64,000 nt of DNA from Diplodia intermedia (GCA_021495925.1 JAKEKT010000009.1:124001-188000); one strand, 5' to 3'. Positions 50,301 to 60,537 are shown, counted from the first letter of the stretch. Program-made: numbers and translations. The notes: generated by a model from the letters alone, not told the origin.

Positions 50301-53300
50301 ATCAACGGGGGCCAGCCCTACACTGCAGTTCTCGTTAACGTACCAACTCCGTTCGGCCCGACCACCATTACCCAGACTTCTGGCATCTCGGCGTTCACGA
50401 CATCCGTCGTCACCAGAGATCCGTTTGGCCTCATCAACGGCGGACAGCCGTACACTGGGGTCCTGGTTAATGTTCCAGCTCCGTTTGGGCCAACTACCGT
50501 CACGCAGACATCTGGTCTCTCGGCATTTACAACCACATTCGTCACTTCCGATCCGTTTAGCAGTGTTAATGGTGGCCGGCCGTATACTGAGGTCCTAGTC
50601 AATGTTCCAACCAGCGCTCCCTTTGGCCCAATTACTGTCACGCAGACTTCTGGTCTTTCGGCATTCACGACAACACTCGTTACTTCCGATCCAATCGGTA
50701 ATGTCAATGGTGGCCGCCCTTACACTGAGATCCTCGTCAATGTGCCAACTGGCACTCCCTTTGGTCCAATCACTGTCACGCAGACTTCGGGTCTTTCAGC
50801 GTTCACAACAACGGCGGTTACTTCCGATCCACTTGGTGGAATTAACCGCGGCCAGCCTTATACCCAGGTCCTCATTAACGTGCCGACGCCTTTCGGTCCC
50901 ATTACAACGCTTCAAACATCGGGTGATGTTGCTTTCACATCCACGGTGCTGACGTCGGACCCTGCCATCAATGGAGGCCAGCCGTTCAGCGAGGTCGTCA
51001 TCAACTTCCCGACCCCGACGCCGTTCGGTCCTATCACGACTACAATTACGACAGGCTCAACAAGTTCCACCACCACGGGCTTGACGTCCGATCCGGCCCT
51101 CAACAACGGTCTTCCATTCACGGAAGTCATTGTCTACGCCCCTACTCGCGGCGGGCTCATTACTGGAGGAGGCCTCACCAGGCTTGGCTCTACTCAGGCT
51201 CAACCCATCACAACTACGCAATACTCTGGCTCGTTGCCTTTCACGACAACCGTTGCCACGGTCGTCAATGGAAGCCCTGTCACTGAAGTTATCGTCAACC
51301 TTCCTGCCAGTGCTTTCACGACTACACAGTACTCTGGCTCGTTGCCTTTCACGACAACCGTTGCCACGGTCGTTAACGGAAGCCCTGTCACTGAAGTTAT
51401 CGTTAATCTTCCTACCAGCGCTTTCACGACTACACAGTACTCCGGCTCTGTGTCATTCACAACAACCATTGCCACAACCATCAATGGAAGCCCTGTTAAT
51501 GAGGTCCTCGTCAACCTTCCTACCACCGCACCTAGCCCGAGTCCCGCTTTTACGACCACTCGATACTCTGGTTCTGCGCCCTTCACGACCACAGTTGCCA
51601 CTATCATTAACGGAAGCCCTGTTACTGCTGTCGTCGTCAACATTCCCACCACTGCGCCCGCTGGCCAGGTGTTTACAATCACACAAACATCCGGATCGTC
51701 AGCGTACACGACGACTGTGCCAACTGTTATTAATGGAAGCCCGGCTACTGCAGTCGTGATAAACGTTCCCACCCCGACGCCCATTGGCCAGGTTTTCACG
51801 ACCACACAAACATCCGGATCTTTGGCATACACAACGACCGTGCCAACAGTTATTAACGGAAGTCCGGCTACTGCAGTCGTGATCAACGTTCCCACTCCTA
51901 CGCCCTCTGGTCAGGTGTTTACAACTACGCAGACGTCCGGGCCTTCGGCATACACCTCGACCGTCCCTACGATCATCAATGGAAGCCCAGCTACTGAAAT
52001 AGTGATCAATGTGCCTACTGATCGCGTCTACACAACAACACGCACCTCTGGGTCGTTGGCATTTACTACGAGTCGGACTACGCTCTGGACTAATGGCAAC
52101 ACAGTCACTCAAGTCTTGGTGAACGTCCCTACTTCCTCCACTGAGGTCGTAGCCAGCGTCCCCACCAGCTCTGACCATCCCTACACGACGACACGCACCT
52201 CCGGGTCGTTGGCGTTTACTACGAGTCGAACTACGCTTTGGACTAATGGCAACACGGTCACTCAAGTCTTGGTGAACGTCCCTACTTCTGACAGTACACT
52301 TTCAACCACTCTCCGCGCATCATCCAGCATATCAGGCGCCGTCTGCTTGCCCACTGGAGCTGACCCCAGCACGCCGAACTGCCTTGCTTCTCTTCCGGAT
52401 GCATGTCAAGCCTCTTCCAGCAGTGGCAACATCTTCAGCAACATAGTCGGAACCATCGACCACACTGCCTGTCGGGCTGCTCTCGGAACATTTGGAACCG
52501 TTCAAGCTGCCGAGTGCTTTGTCTCAGGGACACTTTCCTCGCTTCTGGGCAACAACGACGATTTCACCTCGTGTCTCTACAATAACTTGCCTACATGCAA
52601 CAACTGCTCGCCTCAGTTCCCGCCCGCTTGTTCCGCTCTCTCAAGCCTCTCAGGTAGCCTGGTGGGAAGCGCTGCGTTGACCGCATGCCAGGCCGCAGTT
52701 GGCATGTACAGCACAGGAATCTCGGCCACATGTTTCGTATCCAGTCTACTCAGCCGGGGCGGTTCCGCGGTCCATGATTGTTTGCAAGACCAACTCGCCG
52801 TCTGCGACACATCGGGTGCAACGCCAACAGCCATCGTCGCGGCAACCACGACGACGGCCTGTGGTACTGCAACGGCGACAACTTGCGTCACTGCTCTGCC
52901 GAGTGCTTGCAATTTCGGTACCTCCACTAGCCTTATAGGCGACCTCTTCTCCACGGCGGATATAGCTCTGTGCAAGACTGCTTTGGGAGTACTGGGAACC
53001 GCTGTTGCGCCAACTTGCTTCTTGAGCAACCTATTGAGCTCCTTCACCGCCCAGGACTTCAGAGCCTGCCTTTGGGGCAATCTTGGAACCTGCCGTGGCT
53101 GCACGAACGCTCTACCCACCGCTTGCACCGGTCTCAGCGGCTCCGGTATTCCCAACCTTGTCGGGCTGGCGGCCTGTCAGGCAGCTCTTGGTGTAAACGG
53201 ACAGTTGAACGCCGTGAGCTGTTTCGCGAACAATTTATTGAGCGGCAACAGTCTACTCTCATGTATTCAAGGCAGCGGCCTGATCTGTTCTGGGAGCACG

Positions 53301-55304
53301 GGGCTGCCTACGCACTACCAAACCGGAGGCGCGTCCGCATACACGAGCACCATCACCTCATACACCACAAATCCTGGAATTTTTGGCTTCGGCGGAACCA
53401 CGTCGCCTGTTTCCACTTACGTTCTCGTCAACTCTCCCACCGGGGGCGCACTTGTTCCTGGTGTGAACACCAATCTTGCTGGCAACAACTACCCGAGGTA
53501 CACGCAAACCGCGGGCGCCGTCGGATACACGAGCACCCTGTACACGGATCCTCCAGGCAACCTCGGCGCCGCCACCTATGTCGTCGTCAACGTCCCGTCG
53601 GCTACCTACGGTACGATCACTGTGACTTCCGGTAATGCTGCCTACACGAGCACCTTGTACACTGACCCCCCTGGTACCGCATTGGCCGGCACTTATGTGG
53701 TGGTCAACGTGCCAACGCAGGCCTACTCGACATTCACACAGACATCCGGTAATGCTGCCTACACGAGCACCTTGTACACTGACCCCCCGGGAACCGCATT
53801 GGCCGGCACTTATGTGGTGGTCAACGTGCCAACCTACCCAACAATCACGAACCACGCTGGCTCAGTTGCTTACACCTCGACTCTCTACACCGATCCGTCG
53901 GGTACGCTTCCCGCAGCGACCTACGTGGTTGTGAACCTCCCTGGGTATCCTACCATCACCGTGACGAGTGGGAACGTTCCTTACACCACGACGGTGGCAA
54001 CCGACCCAGCGGGCACTCTACCCAGCGGGACTTATGCCGTTGTCGTGGTTCCTACAGCAGGGTTGACCATCACCAGGACGTCGGGAAGTGTGTCCCTCAC
54101 AACAGTAGCAGCAACTACGGTGGGCGGCACGAGCAGCAACGTGGCTGTCGTCGTCAGGCCTACCCAGCCCGCATTCAAGGTTTCAGTGACGGACTTCAGC
54201 AGCAACTTCTACGGGTACTTGCACTTGTTGGACGGTGTCTTCAGTGGAACAACGTCAGCACACGGATGCGGTCTCACACAGGCCTACTCCGACGCCTCGC
54301 TCTTCTACATCGACCCTTCCAATCAGAAGCTCACTTGCCAGAGCGGCTCCTCCATACCGCTCGGCTCCTGCCAGCGCTCAGGCTCGTCCAATGCGCCCTT
54401 CCTCTTCGACACCCCGACCGCCAGTGGCAATGTCGACATCGACACGACCTTCTGGGACGACCAAACGCTGCACGTCACCAACGCCGCCAACGGGCAGTAC
54501 CTGGCAGCCCTTTGCTCCAATACCCTCTACCTTGTTGGCACCATTCCATCGGGCTGCCAGCAAGTCGTCCTCACCCCGTGCTTCAATGCCGTCAGCTTTA
54601 CAACACGCACCATCACAAGCGGCACCGGCGTGGTAGCGACACACACCCAAGCACCCGCCGGCACCGGCATCACAGGCGTCGGCACAGTCAATGTTGTCGT
54701 GCCGGCATCCTGCTCGGCGTCGCCGGGGCTGCAGTACATCGTCCGCCCGAACCCAGCCTCGCGCGGCTCGACAACAACGGACCCGTACTACTCCAACTTC
54801 AACCCGAACGTGTACAACAACCCGCAGGCCTCGCCGTACAGCACCATCAACTTCTCGGGCATCACCGACGAGATCAACCTCGGCATCCCGTCCACCCAGT
54901 CGACCAACGCCGTCGTGTACGGCGTCGCGGGCCGCAACGTCGCGTACACGGCCTTCATCTACCGCGGTTACTTCCTGCCCAACACTACCGGCTCGTACAC
55001 CTTCACACTGGCAAACCCCGACGACGTCGGCTACCTCTGGGTCGGTCCGAAGGCCGTCTCGTCCTGGTCGGCGGCCAACGCCGACGCCATGGCGGGCCTG
55101 AACACGAGCCCGGACAGCGTTACCGTGTCGCTCACGGCGGGGACGTACGTGCCGTTCCGCATGATTTTCGCCGACGGCACCGGCGCCCTCAGCTGGCAGC
55201 TGAAGACGACGGAACCCAACGGCCGCACGTACACGGACACGTATGGCATGTTCCGGCCGCCCTCGTGCGGACCGGACCTTTGGACGACATTAACCTCATC
55301 ATGA
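29378..55304 (+). CDS. Giant secreted flocculin-like repeat protein with C-terminal GLEYA adhesin domain
   Basis: Two exons, 29378-29806 and 29946-55304, joined in phase 0 across a 139-nt intron (GTGAGT...CAG), encode about 8,595 residues. The start is the ATG at 29378 because it begins a signal peptide (MFLRSLGLVAGLLLPSASAG); a dibasic Arg26-Arg27 could be a Kex2 site. Residues of about 174-1975 are fifteen long repeats (family A), 1975-2500 a mucin-like Ser/Thr/Asn spacer, 2500-3645 family B (24 copies), 3668-5585 family C (40), 5585-5970 family D (8), 5970-7605 family E (38), 7605-7932 four Cys-rich repeats, 7932-8219 family F (7), 8220-8360 a Cys-containing domain and 8400-8595 a GLEYA domain. 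The repeats recall yeast flocculin repeats. GLEYA domains are lectin-like and bind surface glycans. No GPI signal or transmembrane helix follows the GLEYA domain, so how the protein is held at the cell surface is unclear. It is likely a cell-wall or extracellular-matrix adhesin. Confidence 0.9.
29807..29945 (+). other. Single intron of the giant adhesin gene
   Basis: GTGAGT at 29807 and CAG ending at 29945, 139 nt, phase 0. It separates the signal-peptide exon from the 25.4-kb repeat exon. The in-frame reading of exon 2 from 29946 has no stop before 55302-55304. Confidence 0.8.
31734..31880 (+). repeat. Seven 21-bp tandem repeats (Ser-Gln-Thr-Ser-Glu-Pro-Pro)
   Basis: Seven 21-nt units in frame, six encoding S-Q-T-S-E-P-P and the last S-Q-I-T-E-P-P; a partial eighth follows. 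A minisatellite-type linker between two family A repeats. Confidence 0.85.
31899..31973 (+). repeat. Five 15-bp tandem repeats (Ser-Asn-Thr-Glu-Thr)
   Basis: Five in-frame copies of S-N-T-E-T (the last ending in Ser) directly after the 21-bp repeats. The copies alternate ACC and ACT for the first Thr, so third-base variants repeat in a pattern. Confidence 0.85.
33400..33525 (+). repeat. Thr/Glu-rich short tandem repeats
   Basis: Repeated T-M-E-S-T-T-E-P and T-T-E-S-T-A-E-A units in frame, a linker between family A units. Confidence 0.7.
35440..37013 (+). repeat. Mucin-like Ser/Thr/Asn-rich spacer
   Basis: Low-complexity coding sequence with many N-x-S/T sequons (S-N-S-S, N-N-A-T, T-N-S-T). 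It includes degenerate repeats around L-A-P-S-N-S-S near 35570-35810, one isolated family C-like unit near 35830-35960 and the 84-bp repeats at 36180-36599. It separates family A from family B. Heavy O- and N-glycosylation is likely (inference). Confidence 0.75.
36180..36599 (+). repeat. Five 84-bp (28-residue) tandem repeats
   Basis: Five adjacent in-frame units of 28 residues, each S/A-P-[TA]-S-[ED]-F-G...P-S-T-T-N-S-T...L-P-T-D-S-A-A-S. The third to fifth copies are nearly identical at the DNA level, pointing to recent expansion. Copy number is likely to differ between strains. Confidence 0.9.
37014..40455 (+). repeat. Family B: 24 repeats of about 45-50 residues
   Basis: The unit runs L-P-T-I-T-T-T-Y-x-G-x-x-P-Y-T-T-T-A-x-T, then x-F-x-x-N-G-x-P-x-S-G-S-A-V, ending in x-F-N-P. 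Twenty-four units were counted. Adjacent units near 39435 and 39582 are almost identical over 147 nt. The Thr-rich strand followed by N-G-x-P and a hydrophobic strand resembles yeast flocculin repeats (family comparison from memory). Confidence 0.8.
40520..46268 (+). repeat. Family C: 40 repeats of about 43-53 residues
   Basis: The unit runs L-P-T-V-T-S-T-S-G-S-V-P-F-T-T-T, then a variable P-N-G-x-P-T-P-F loop, ending T-Q-V-V-V-F-Q-P-T-S. Forty units were counted. Two units starting near 43091 and 43238 are almost identical over 147 nt. The block opens with a hinge reading P-S-R-L-P-T-N-L-A-G and has another near 46078 (P-T-R-L-P-S-N-L-A-S) before its last unit. Confidence 0.8.
46269..47423 (+). 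repeat. Family D: 8 Pro-rich repeats of about 46-50 residues
   Basis: The unit runs L-P-T-V-T-L-P-G-[ST]-A-S-x-P-[IV]-T, then a Pro-rich loop, ending Y-S-A-I-V-V-Y-Q-P. Eight units. It replaces the T-S-G of family C with L-P-G. Confidence 0.8.
47424..52328 (+). repeat. Family E: 38 repeats of about 36-46 residues
   Basis: The unit runs P-V-T-T-T-Q-T-S-G-S-x-P-F-T-T-T, then N-P-x-x-N-G-G-x-P-Y-T, ending E-V-L-V-N-V-P-T-P-F-G. Thirty-eight units counted. The last nine are shorter with I-N-G-S-P-[VA]-T. Two copies near 48353 and 48479 are almost identical at 126-nt spacing. Confidence 0.8.
52329..53308 (+). repeat. Four Cys-rich repeats (about 70-90 residues each)
   Basis: Each unit follows L-P-x-A-C...(A)-C-x-x-A-L/V-G...C-F-x-x-x-L-L-S...C-L/I...C, with about six cysteines. 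The first, third and fourth units are best preserved. They interrupt the beta-repeat array just before the C-terminal part and contain most of the cysteines of the protein. The fold is not recognised; disulfide-linked helical modules are a guess. Confidence 0.75.
53309..54173 (+). repeat. Family F: 7 repeats of about 36-60 residues
   Basis: The unit runs Y-x-T-I-T-x-T-S-G-N-A-A-Y-T-S-T-L-Y-T-D-P-P-G, ending A-T-Y-V-V-V-N-V-P. Seven units, related to family E but placed after the Cys-rich repeats. Two copies near 53625-53850 are almost identical in DNA. Confidence 0.75.
54174..54600 (+). other. Cys-containing extracellular domain before the GLEYA domain
   Basis: About 140 residues from F-K-V-S-V-T-D-F to about V-V-L-T-P-C. 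It has six Cys and a Y-L-H-L...C-G-L-T...F-Y-I-D...L-T-C-Q-S pattern. I recall similar domains paired with fungal repeat adhesins under a DUF name, but cannot confirm which. Confidence 0.5.
54708..55301 (+). other. GLEYA (PA14-like lectin) adhesin domain
   Basis: Starts S-C-S-A-S-P-G-L-Q-Y, which fits the G-L-E-Y-A start. It includes Y-R-G-Y-F-L-P-N-T-T-G-S-Y-T-F-T-L, N-P-D-D-V-G-Y-L-W-V-G and the closing Y-G-M-F-R-P-P-S-C-G, typical of fungal GLEYA domains. In yeasts such domains bind cell-surface glycans and usually sit at the N-terminus; here it is the last domain of the protein. Confidence 0.85.
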
Positions 55305-57041
55305 GGACTGTGAAGGCTTGGCTGTACACGACACAATTCACACAGGAATGGCGTTTTCTCCCTTGGTCTCTCTCGCTCGCCTTCTCTATCCTCGCCATCT
55401 GACTTTATGAAGAAGACCGCTTCGCTGCCGGTCACCTCATGTGGTTCTGTATTATTTTCTTTTGTTCTGTGGTTGCTTTTTCTCTCGTTTTCTGGCCTTC
55501 ATCGCATAATACAGACTTGCATCATGTCGTCCGCTCGTGTTACTGTTTGCTTGTAATAATCAAGGGTAGCTTCCCCATGTATCTCATAGGATTGGCAATA
55601 AAAGTGTCTCGTTCTTTAGAAAACTCGTCTACCGGAAGGTGCCTCCGTGATTGAAACGAAATTGGTTAGCAGGGGTCCTGGCTTCTCCATGGAGCACGGA
55701 TCAATGAGGTGAATCAAGTGCACTCGTCCCGCCAATGATTTATGTTTGGTCGTGTGGCACAAGGTGTTGCTTGATGTCGCGGCTTGATGGGAAGGCAGGT
55801 GTAACCGGCCGGCCGGCCGGGCGGAAGTAAGTTTTTAAAGTTCTGACGCGAAAAAACAGGAACAGGAAAGTGGTCCCACACACGCAGCATCAGTCCAGTG
55901 ATGTCCAAGGCAGCGTGTCTAGGTGCATTACTCCCTCTGTGCAGTCGATATCACGCATTTCTTTCCATGAAATAGCAAAAGCGCTCCAGATAAGGTCTGG
56001 ATGCAAGACTGATAATCCATCCCGCCAACTGCGAATCTGGAGTTAAGGCAAGTCCAAATCCGCTTTGCGGGGCGATCATGTATCGGCCATCGGATATAGC
56101 GCTTTCCTGGCCAGTAAGAGTCAAGCCAAAGCAGAATGTCAGACATGTGGGGAGGAAGCCATGTTCAGTCCCGTTCACTGTCGCGTTCCCTCACTCACAG
56201 ATTTCGGCAGTCTTTTCCCTCCAACGAATTACTGCCCAAGGGTCGCAATGACGTCGCGCTAAAGTCCAGGATTGGCATTCGTCCAATGAGAGAAGGCACT
56301 TCGGCAAGCTCGGCTGCTTCCCGTGCCATTATTCCGGCGCATAACTGTCCAGCTTGGGAATTGAAACACCGCCGACGAAAAGAGGTTTACGAGCGTGGCT
56401 TGTCAGGCGTTTCACGAAATGCGGACCGACGCGCGAGGGCAAGATGGCATGTCTGTGACAAATTTAGATCAGGGAAACCCGGATTTCTCCGCAAGTCCAA
56501 CATCCGATGTTATTTACGTCGTTGCGATATGCAGTTTAACAGGTCAACCGACGGCACTAAATGTCGGGGTTGGCCGAAGAAAGGCGCCGGCAGTGGCCGA
56601 TCCCGTTTTAGTGGCGCACTCTTGCTTCTTTGGCGGTTCAGGGGAACGCTCGGCAGGTTTTGCACATGGCTTCGTGTCGGTAGCTAGGCCCCGGCTAAAG
56701 CCTTAGACTCGACGGTGTCCGCGGGGCAAGCCAGTCTCGAACATGCGCGTGTCGTGGGTTTGATTAATCGTGCGTAATCCGGCGACACCTGCGACGACTA
56801 TGGCGGGCAACATGCTCGCAATCAGCGCGGATTTGCGGATTTGCATGACAGGTGCGTCGCCAGCCCGTCCCTCTCTCACTCCAGCTGCAGGCCCAAGACC
56901 GCACGTGATGAGGCTGCAGAGTCCTTGGGCGCTGCTCACTCTCAGCCCTGCTACGAGACCAATTCTTCGATCTTCCCGCCCGATCAACTCTGCCGACACG
57001 AGCCTATAACGGGCCGTTGTCCGCGAATGCGCGCTAAAGCC
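55305..57041. other. Intergenic after the giant gene
   Basis: 1.7 kb without a supported gene. It holds an AATAAA at 55597-55602 and a short GGCC-repeat (near 55808-55821). The 3' part is the presumed promoter of the Zn2Cys6 gene. Confidence 0.45.
55597..55602 (+). terminator. Possible polyadenylation signal of the giant gene
   Basis: AATAAA about 293 nt after the TGA at 55302-55304. Fungal poly(A) signals are loose, so this is a candidate only. Confidence 0.3.
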
Positions 57042-58480
57042 ATGTCGACAAGGAAACCACACACCAAGTCACGAAAGGGCTGTATCGAGTGCAAACGGAG
57101 ACATAACAAGGCAAGTGCCACACATCCGGCTCCGAATACGCCCATACGGTGGACGACTCAGAGGAGAGAGAGACCCATCCACGTCAAGCGAAGACAGCTG
57201 ATCTGACAGGGACGGCCCCCATTGCGCCAGTTCAGTGTGACGAGACACACCCGACATGCTCCAGCTGCAGGAGACTAGGCGTCGAATGCGTGTGGCCCGA
57301 CGTAATCCAGCAGTTGTCATCATCGTCGTCATCGCCACGACGCTGCTCGCCCAATAATGCAACAACAACAACCAAGAAACGACGGGCCTCGCAGTACCTG
57401 GCCGGCCTGGAGGACATCAACCGCAAGCTGCCCTGGCCGTGTCTGGACGACGCCGCCGGCCCGGCCTTCACCGCCGAGGACATGCAGCTGCTCCACCACT
57501 TCTCGACCGAGACGTACACCACGCTCGACACGGCGCCCGGCCAGCACGCCGTCTGGCAGCGCGCCGCCATCCGCATCGGCTTCAAGCACCGCTTCGTGCT
57601 GCGCGGGCTGCTCGCCATCGCCGCCCTACACCTCGCCTGCGGTAGCGGCGGCGGCAGCTGCTCCGCCGACGACGCGAGAAGCTCGTGGATCGCCAGCTCG
57701 TCCGTCAACTTCAACCAGGCCCTCATCGAGTTCCGCCAGGTGCTCGGGGCGAGTGACAGCAGCAACAGCAACAACTATAACAACACCATCGACGACAACA
57801 ACGACCGGTCCGCGGCCGTCTTCCTGTTCGCGACGACGGTCGTCGTGCACGCGCTCGCCATCGGGCAGACGCAGTACTGCGTCGACCCCGTCGCCGACAT
57901 GACGCAATGCGTGCGCACGGTGAGGGGCACGGCGTCGGTCGTGCGGCCGTCGTGGGAGGCGCTGCTCGCGTCCGACGTGGCGCCCCTCGCGCTGAACGGC
58001 ATCACGATGCAACAACGGAGCACCACCACCACCACAATTACCACCACCAACGACGACGACTACGACGTGCTAGCACTGAAGCAGCTCGTGCAGCAGGCCG
58101 GATCACCACACCGCCACGCGGCGGCGGCGGCGAACCTGCCGCTACCGCCGCTGGGCGAGGACGAAGCCGCCGCGTACGCGCGCGCCATCGACCGCCTCGA
58201 CGACGTCGCCCGCGAGGCCCGCGCCCGCCCTGCCGGCGCCGCCGTGCTCGCCGTCGCCTTCACCTGGCCCGTCCTGCTCGACGACGCGTTCATGCTGTGC
58301 CTGGCCGAGCGCCGGCCCGTCGCCGTCACGGTGCTGCTGAACTTCACCGCCCTGCTGGAGCGGTTGTGCTGCGGCTGCGGCGGCATCTGGTGGCTGGCCG
58401 GGTGGCATGGGCGGGCGAGGGATTTTGCCGAGGTTTCTTCGCTGCTGCCGCCGGCGTTGATGAGGTGGGTTCCCGAGTAG
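57042..58480 (+). CDS. Zn2Cys6 transcription factor (Fungal_trans_2-like)
   Basis: Two exons, 57042-57110 and 57236-58480, give 437 residues. The 125-nt intron begins GCAAGT, a GC-AG intron, and sits in the usual place for this family, between R-R-H-N-K and C-D-E. The splice completes a binuclear cluster with cysteines at 14, 17, 24, 31, 34 and 41 (C-x2-C-x6-C-x6-C-x2-C-x6-C). Without it the ATG frame would lack three of the six cysteines. After the cluster come Y-L-A-G-L-E-D-I-N and D-M-Q-L-L-H-H-F-S-T-E-T-Y, then F-V-L-R-G-L-L-A-I-A-A-L-H-L-A, all typical of the UPC2-related Fungal_trans_2 group. An Asp/Asn-rich insertion lies near residue 200. It should bind CGG-type sites; target genes are unknown. 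Confidence 0.85.
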
Positions 58481-60537
58481 TGGTGATCTTTTTTTTTTTT
58501 TTTGGACTGAGACGCGGGGACGACGCGGAACAGTGAACAATGACATGTCGAGACAAAACCGCTGCGACGAGACCGACATCATTGACTGCCGTTTGGAAAG
58601 GCGGTAAAAAGCCAAAATACTATCTATCCAAAGCCCCGTTTGAGGGCTGGAAATATCAATGTACATTCAAGTGTTGACGACTCTGCCTGTGTGGCCGCTG
58701 TGGGGCAGCCGGCGGTGGCCCGTTCGCGGGTGCGGCATACGGGATACGGGATACGGTGTACGTCTGAGCGCCGACCGAGATTCTCATCAGCGGCAGTGAC
58801 TCCGCTGTAGATCGTACGCTAGCCGGGTATGTCGCGTTGCATACCATTGAAGAATAAAACTAGGAAAGTCAACGAGACGTGTAAGTAAACGGAGGTTTGA
58901 TAGTGATGATCGAGCTGTTTTACAACCACTTCAACCGACAGTTGAATTGCTCTTAACTATGAAGGCTTTGATTGATGATGTGGGAACAATCTTGCGAGCT
59001 GGACCTTTCACTGCTCTCTGTTCGATGCAGCTTTATGAAAGACTGCGCCACCGGCCCCTGGGCGGAGGGATAGTTCAATTCATGGTTGAAGGTCTTGCAA
59101 GGAAGTTCCCCGCTTCCTTTTTGTATTCCCTGGGTGCCCTCAATCCAACGGATTGTTACAACGGTAATGCATAACTTCTCGAGCAAGAAATCGTAACGGG
59201 GCAGGTTTCTTTGGAAGAAATGCGAGTGCTATTGTCAGTTCTTGGGCGAGCGCAGGCGGCTTTCAGATCGATCTTCATCTTCCGTTTTGTGAGAGGGTGC
59301 TTGGGGCGGAGGGTTTGTCGTGGACCAGCAGTGCTTCTGAACGTAGTAGTTCCAGCCTTTTCTGAATGTGAATCTTGGTGTACTGCATTGTAAAGCTGGT
59401 TTAAAAAGATCTGGGCGCGTAGGTACAAACAGCAACTTATAATTTGGCGATGATATCATAGTTGGCTTTGCACGGCATGTCTTGTATGTGCAGGAGACGA
59501 AATGGCCCAACGTAGTGTGGAGCTTTTTATCTTGACCAGTATTTAAGCCGCAACTCATGTTTTGACGACTTTTTAAGTTGTTCTTGGAGCCAATGGGGAA
59601 AGTCGGGGCCTACTTTTTCGTTGTTGCGGGTGACGCCAAAATTACGTCGGGTAGCGGATAGGCGCATTTTGGCAGCACCACTACTCCCACAGCAAGCACG
59701 GAAAGGCTAATTCCAGCGCTTATGTAAAGCCTCCGTAGAAAGACGTCCAATTAAAGTTTGTGGGACATCTCGGCCGTTTTTCTTGCCCTTCGCGTTCGGA
59801 CTCGGGTTGCCATCCGAGGCTTTTGGGTTTCGGGACGTCGCGGGTAGCGGGTACTTGGCGGATAAAATTCCGTTTCCGACAACGAGACATTCACCATCCA
59901 ATGCCGCTTTGATTTGGTCATCATGCGACCGGGAGGCGGTAGATCATTTGTGGAGAGAGCGCACGTTGAGTGTAAGCTTAAATGAACCCTGGTCGTGGTA
60001 AGAACGCGAGACTGTGAACGACTTGACCATTCTCTCGGGTAGTGTACTTGGCCATTGTTAGTCCGACGTTTATGCAGCAGATGATCTCGGCGAGTCTAGT
60101 AATTATAATCCCTTCCACGGATACCCACTAAGCGAGCTCAGAGTCTTAGATGATGGCGTGGTGTTTAGACACTTAGAACAGCCATGTTTTGCATACCAGA
60201 CGGACAGGTTTCTATGATACAACAGCACTCAGACTCGAGTAGAATATGAGCGTGTTGCTCTACGATGGAAAACATCATTACGACGAAAAATCCAATCCTC
60301 ATCTATACATAATGATTGGCTCCGTATTTAGGCCCCCCTACAGCCTTCCCGAAGGATTTAGGCAGCAGCCTGCTCTGTGCCCAGAGCCACAAACACATCT
60401 CCAACCCGGCGACTTTGCGCCTCTCTTATCACCCCACTTTTGGCCCAGGTCACTCTTCACGAAATCGCGCGCTCTTGAAGCCCAGACTGATAGTACAGGC
60501 CTGTTGATCCTCGCGACAACAAGTCTGTCAGCGCAGC
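58481..60537. other. 2-kb gene-free region
   Basis: No supported gene. There is a poly-T run of about 15 at 58490-58502 and an AATAAA near 58853. Short frames (under 110 codons) show no features. Confidence 0.45.

Noticed and set aside
31776..53855. Many minus-strand frames of 60-230 codons across the adhesin gene
   Set aside because: They are antisense shadows of biased codon use (repeated Val/Gly/Thr-rich reverse reads) and lack starts, domains or signals.
54708..55301. Calling the C-terminal domain PA14 rather than GLEYA
   Set aside because: The opening P-G-L-Q-Y and the Y-T-F-T-L...D-D-V-G-Y-L-W pattern fit GLEYA better, although the two folds are related.
30057..55304. Starting the giant protein at a GTG at 30057
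   Set aside because: Nuclear fungal genes start with ATG. An upstream exon with ATG and signal peptide at 29378 joins in phase through a good GT-AG intron.
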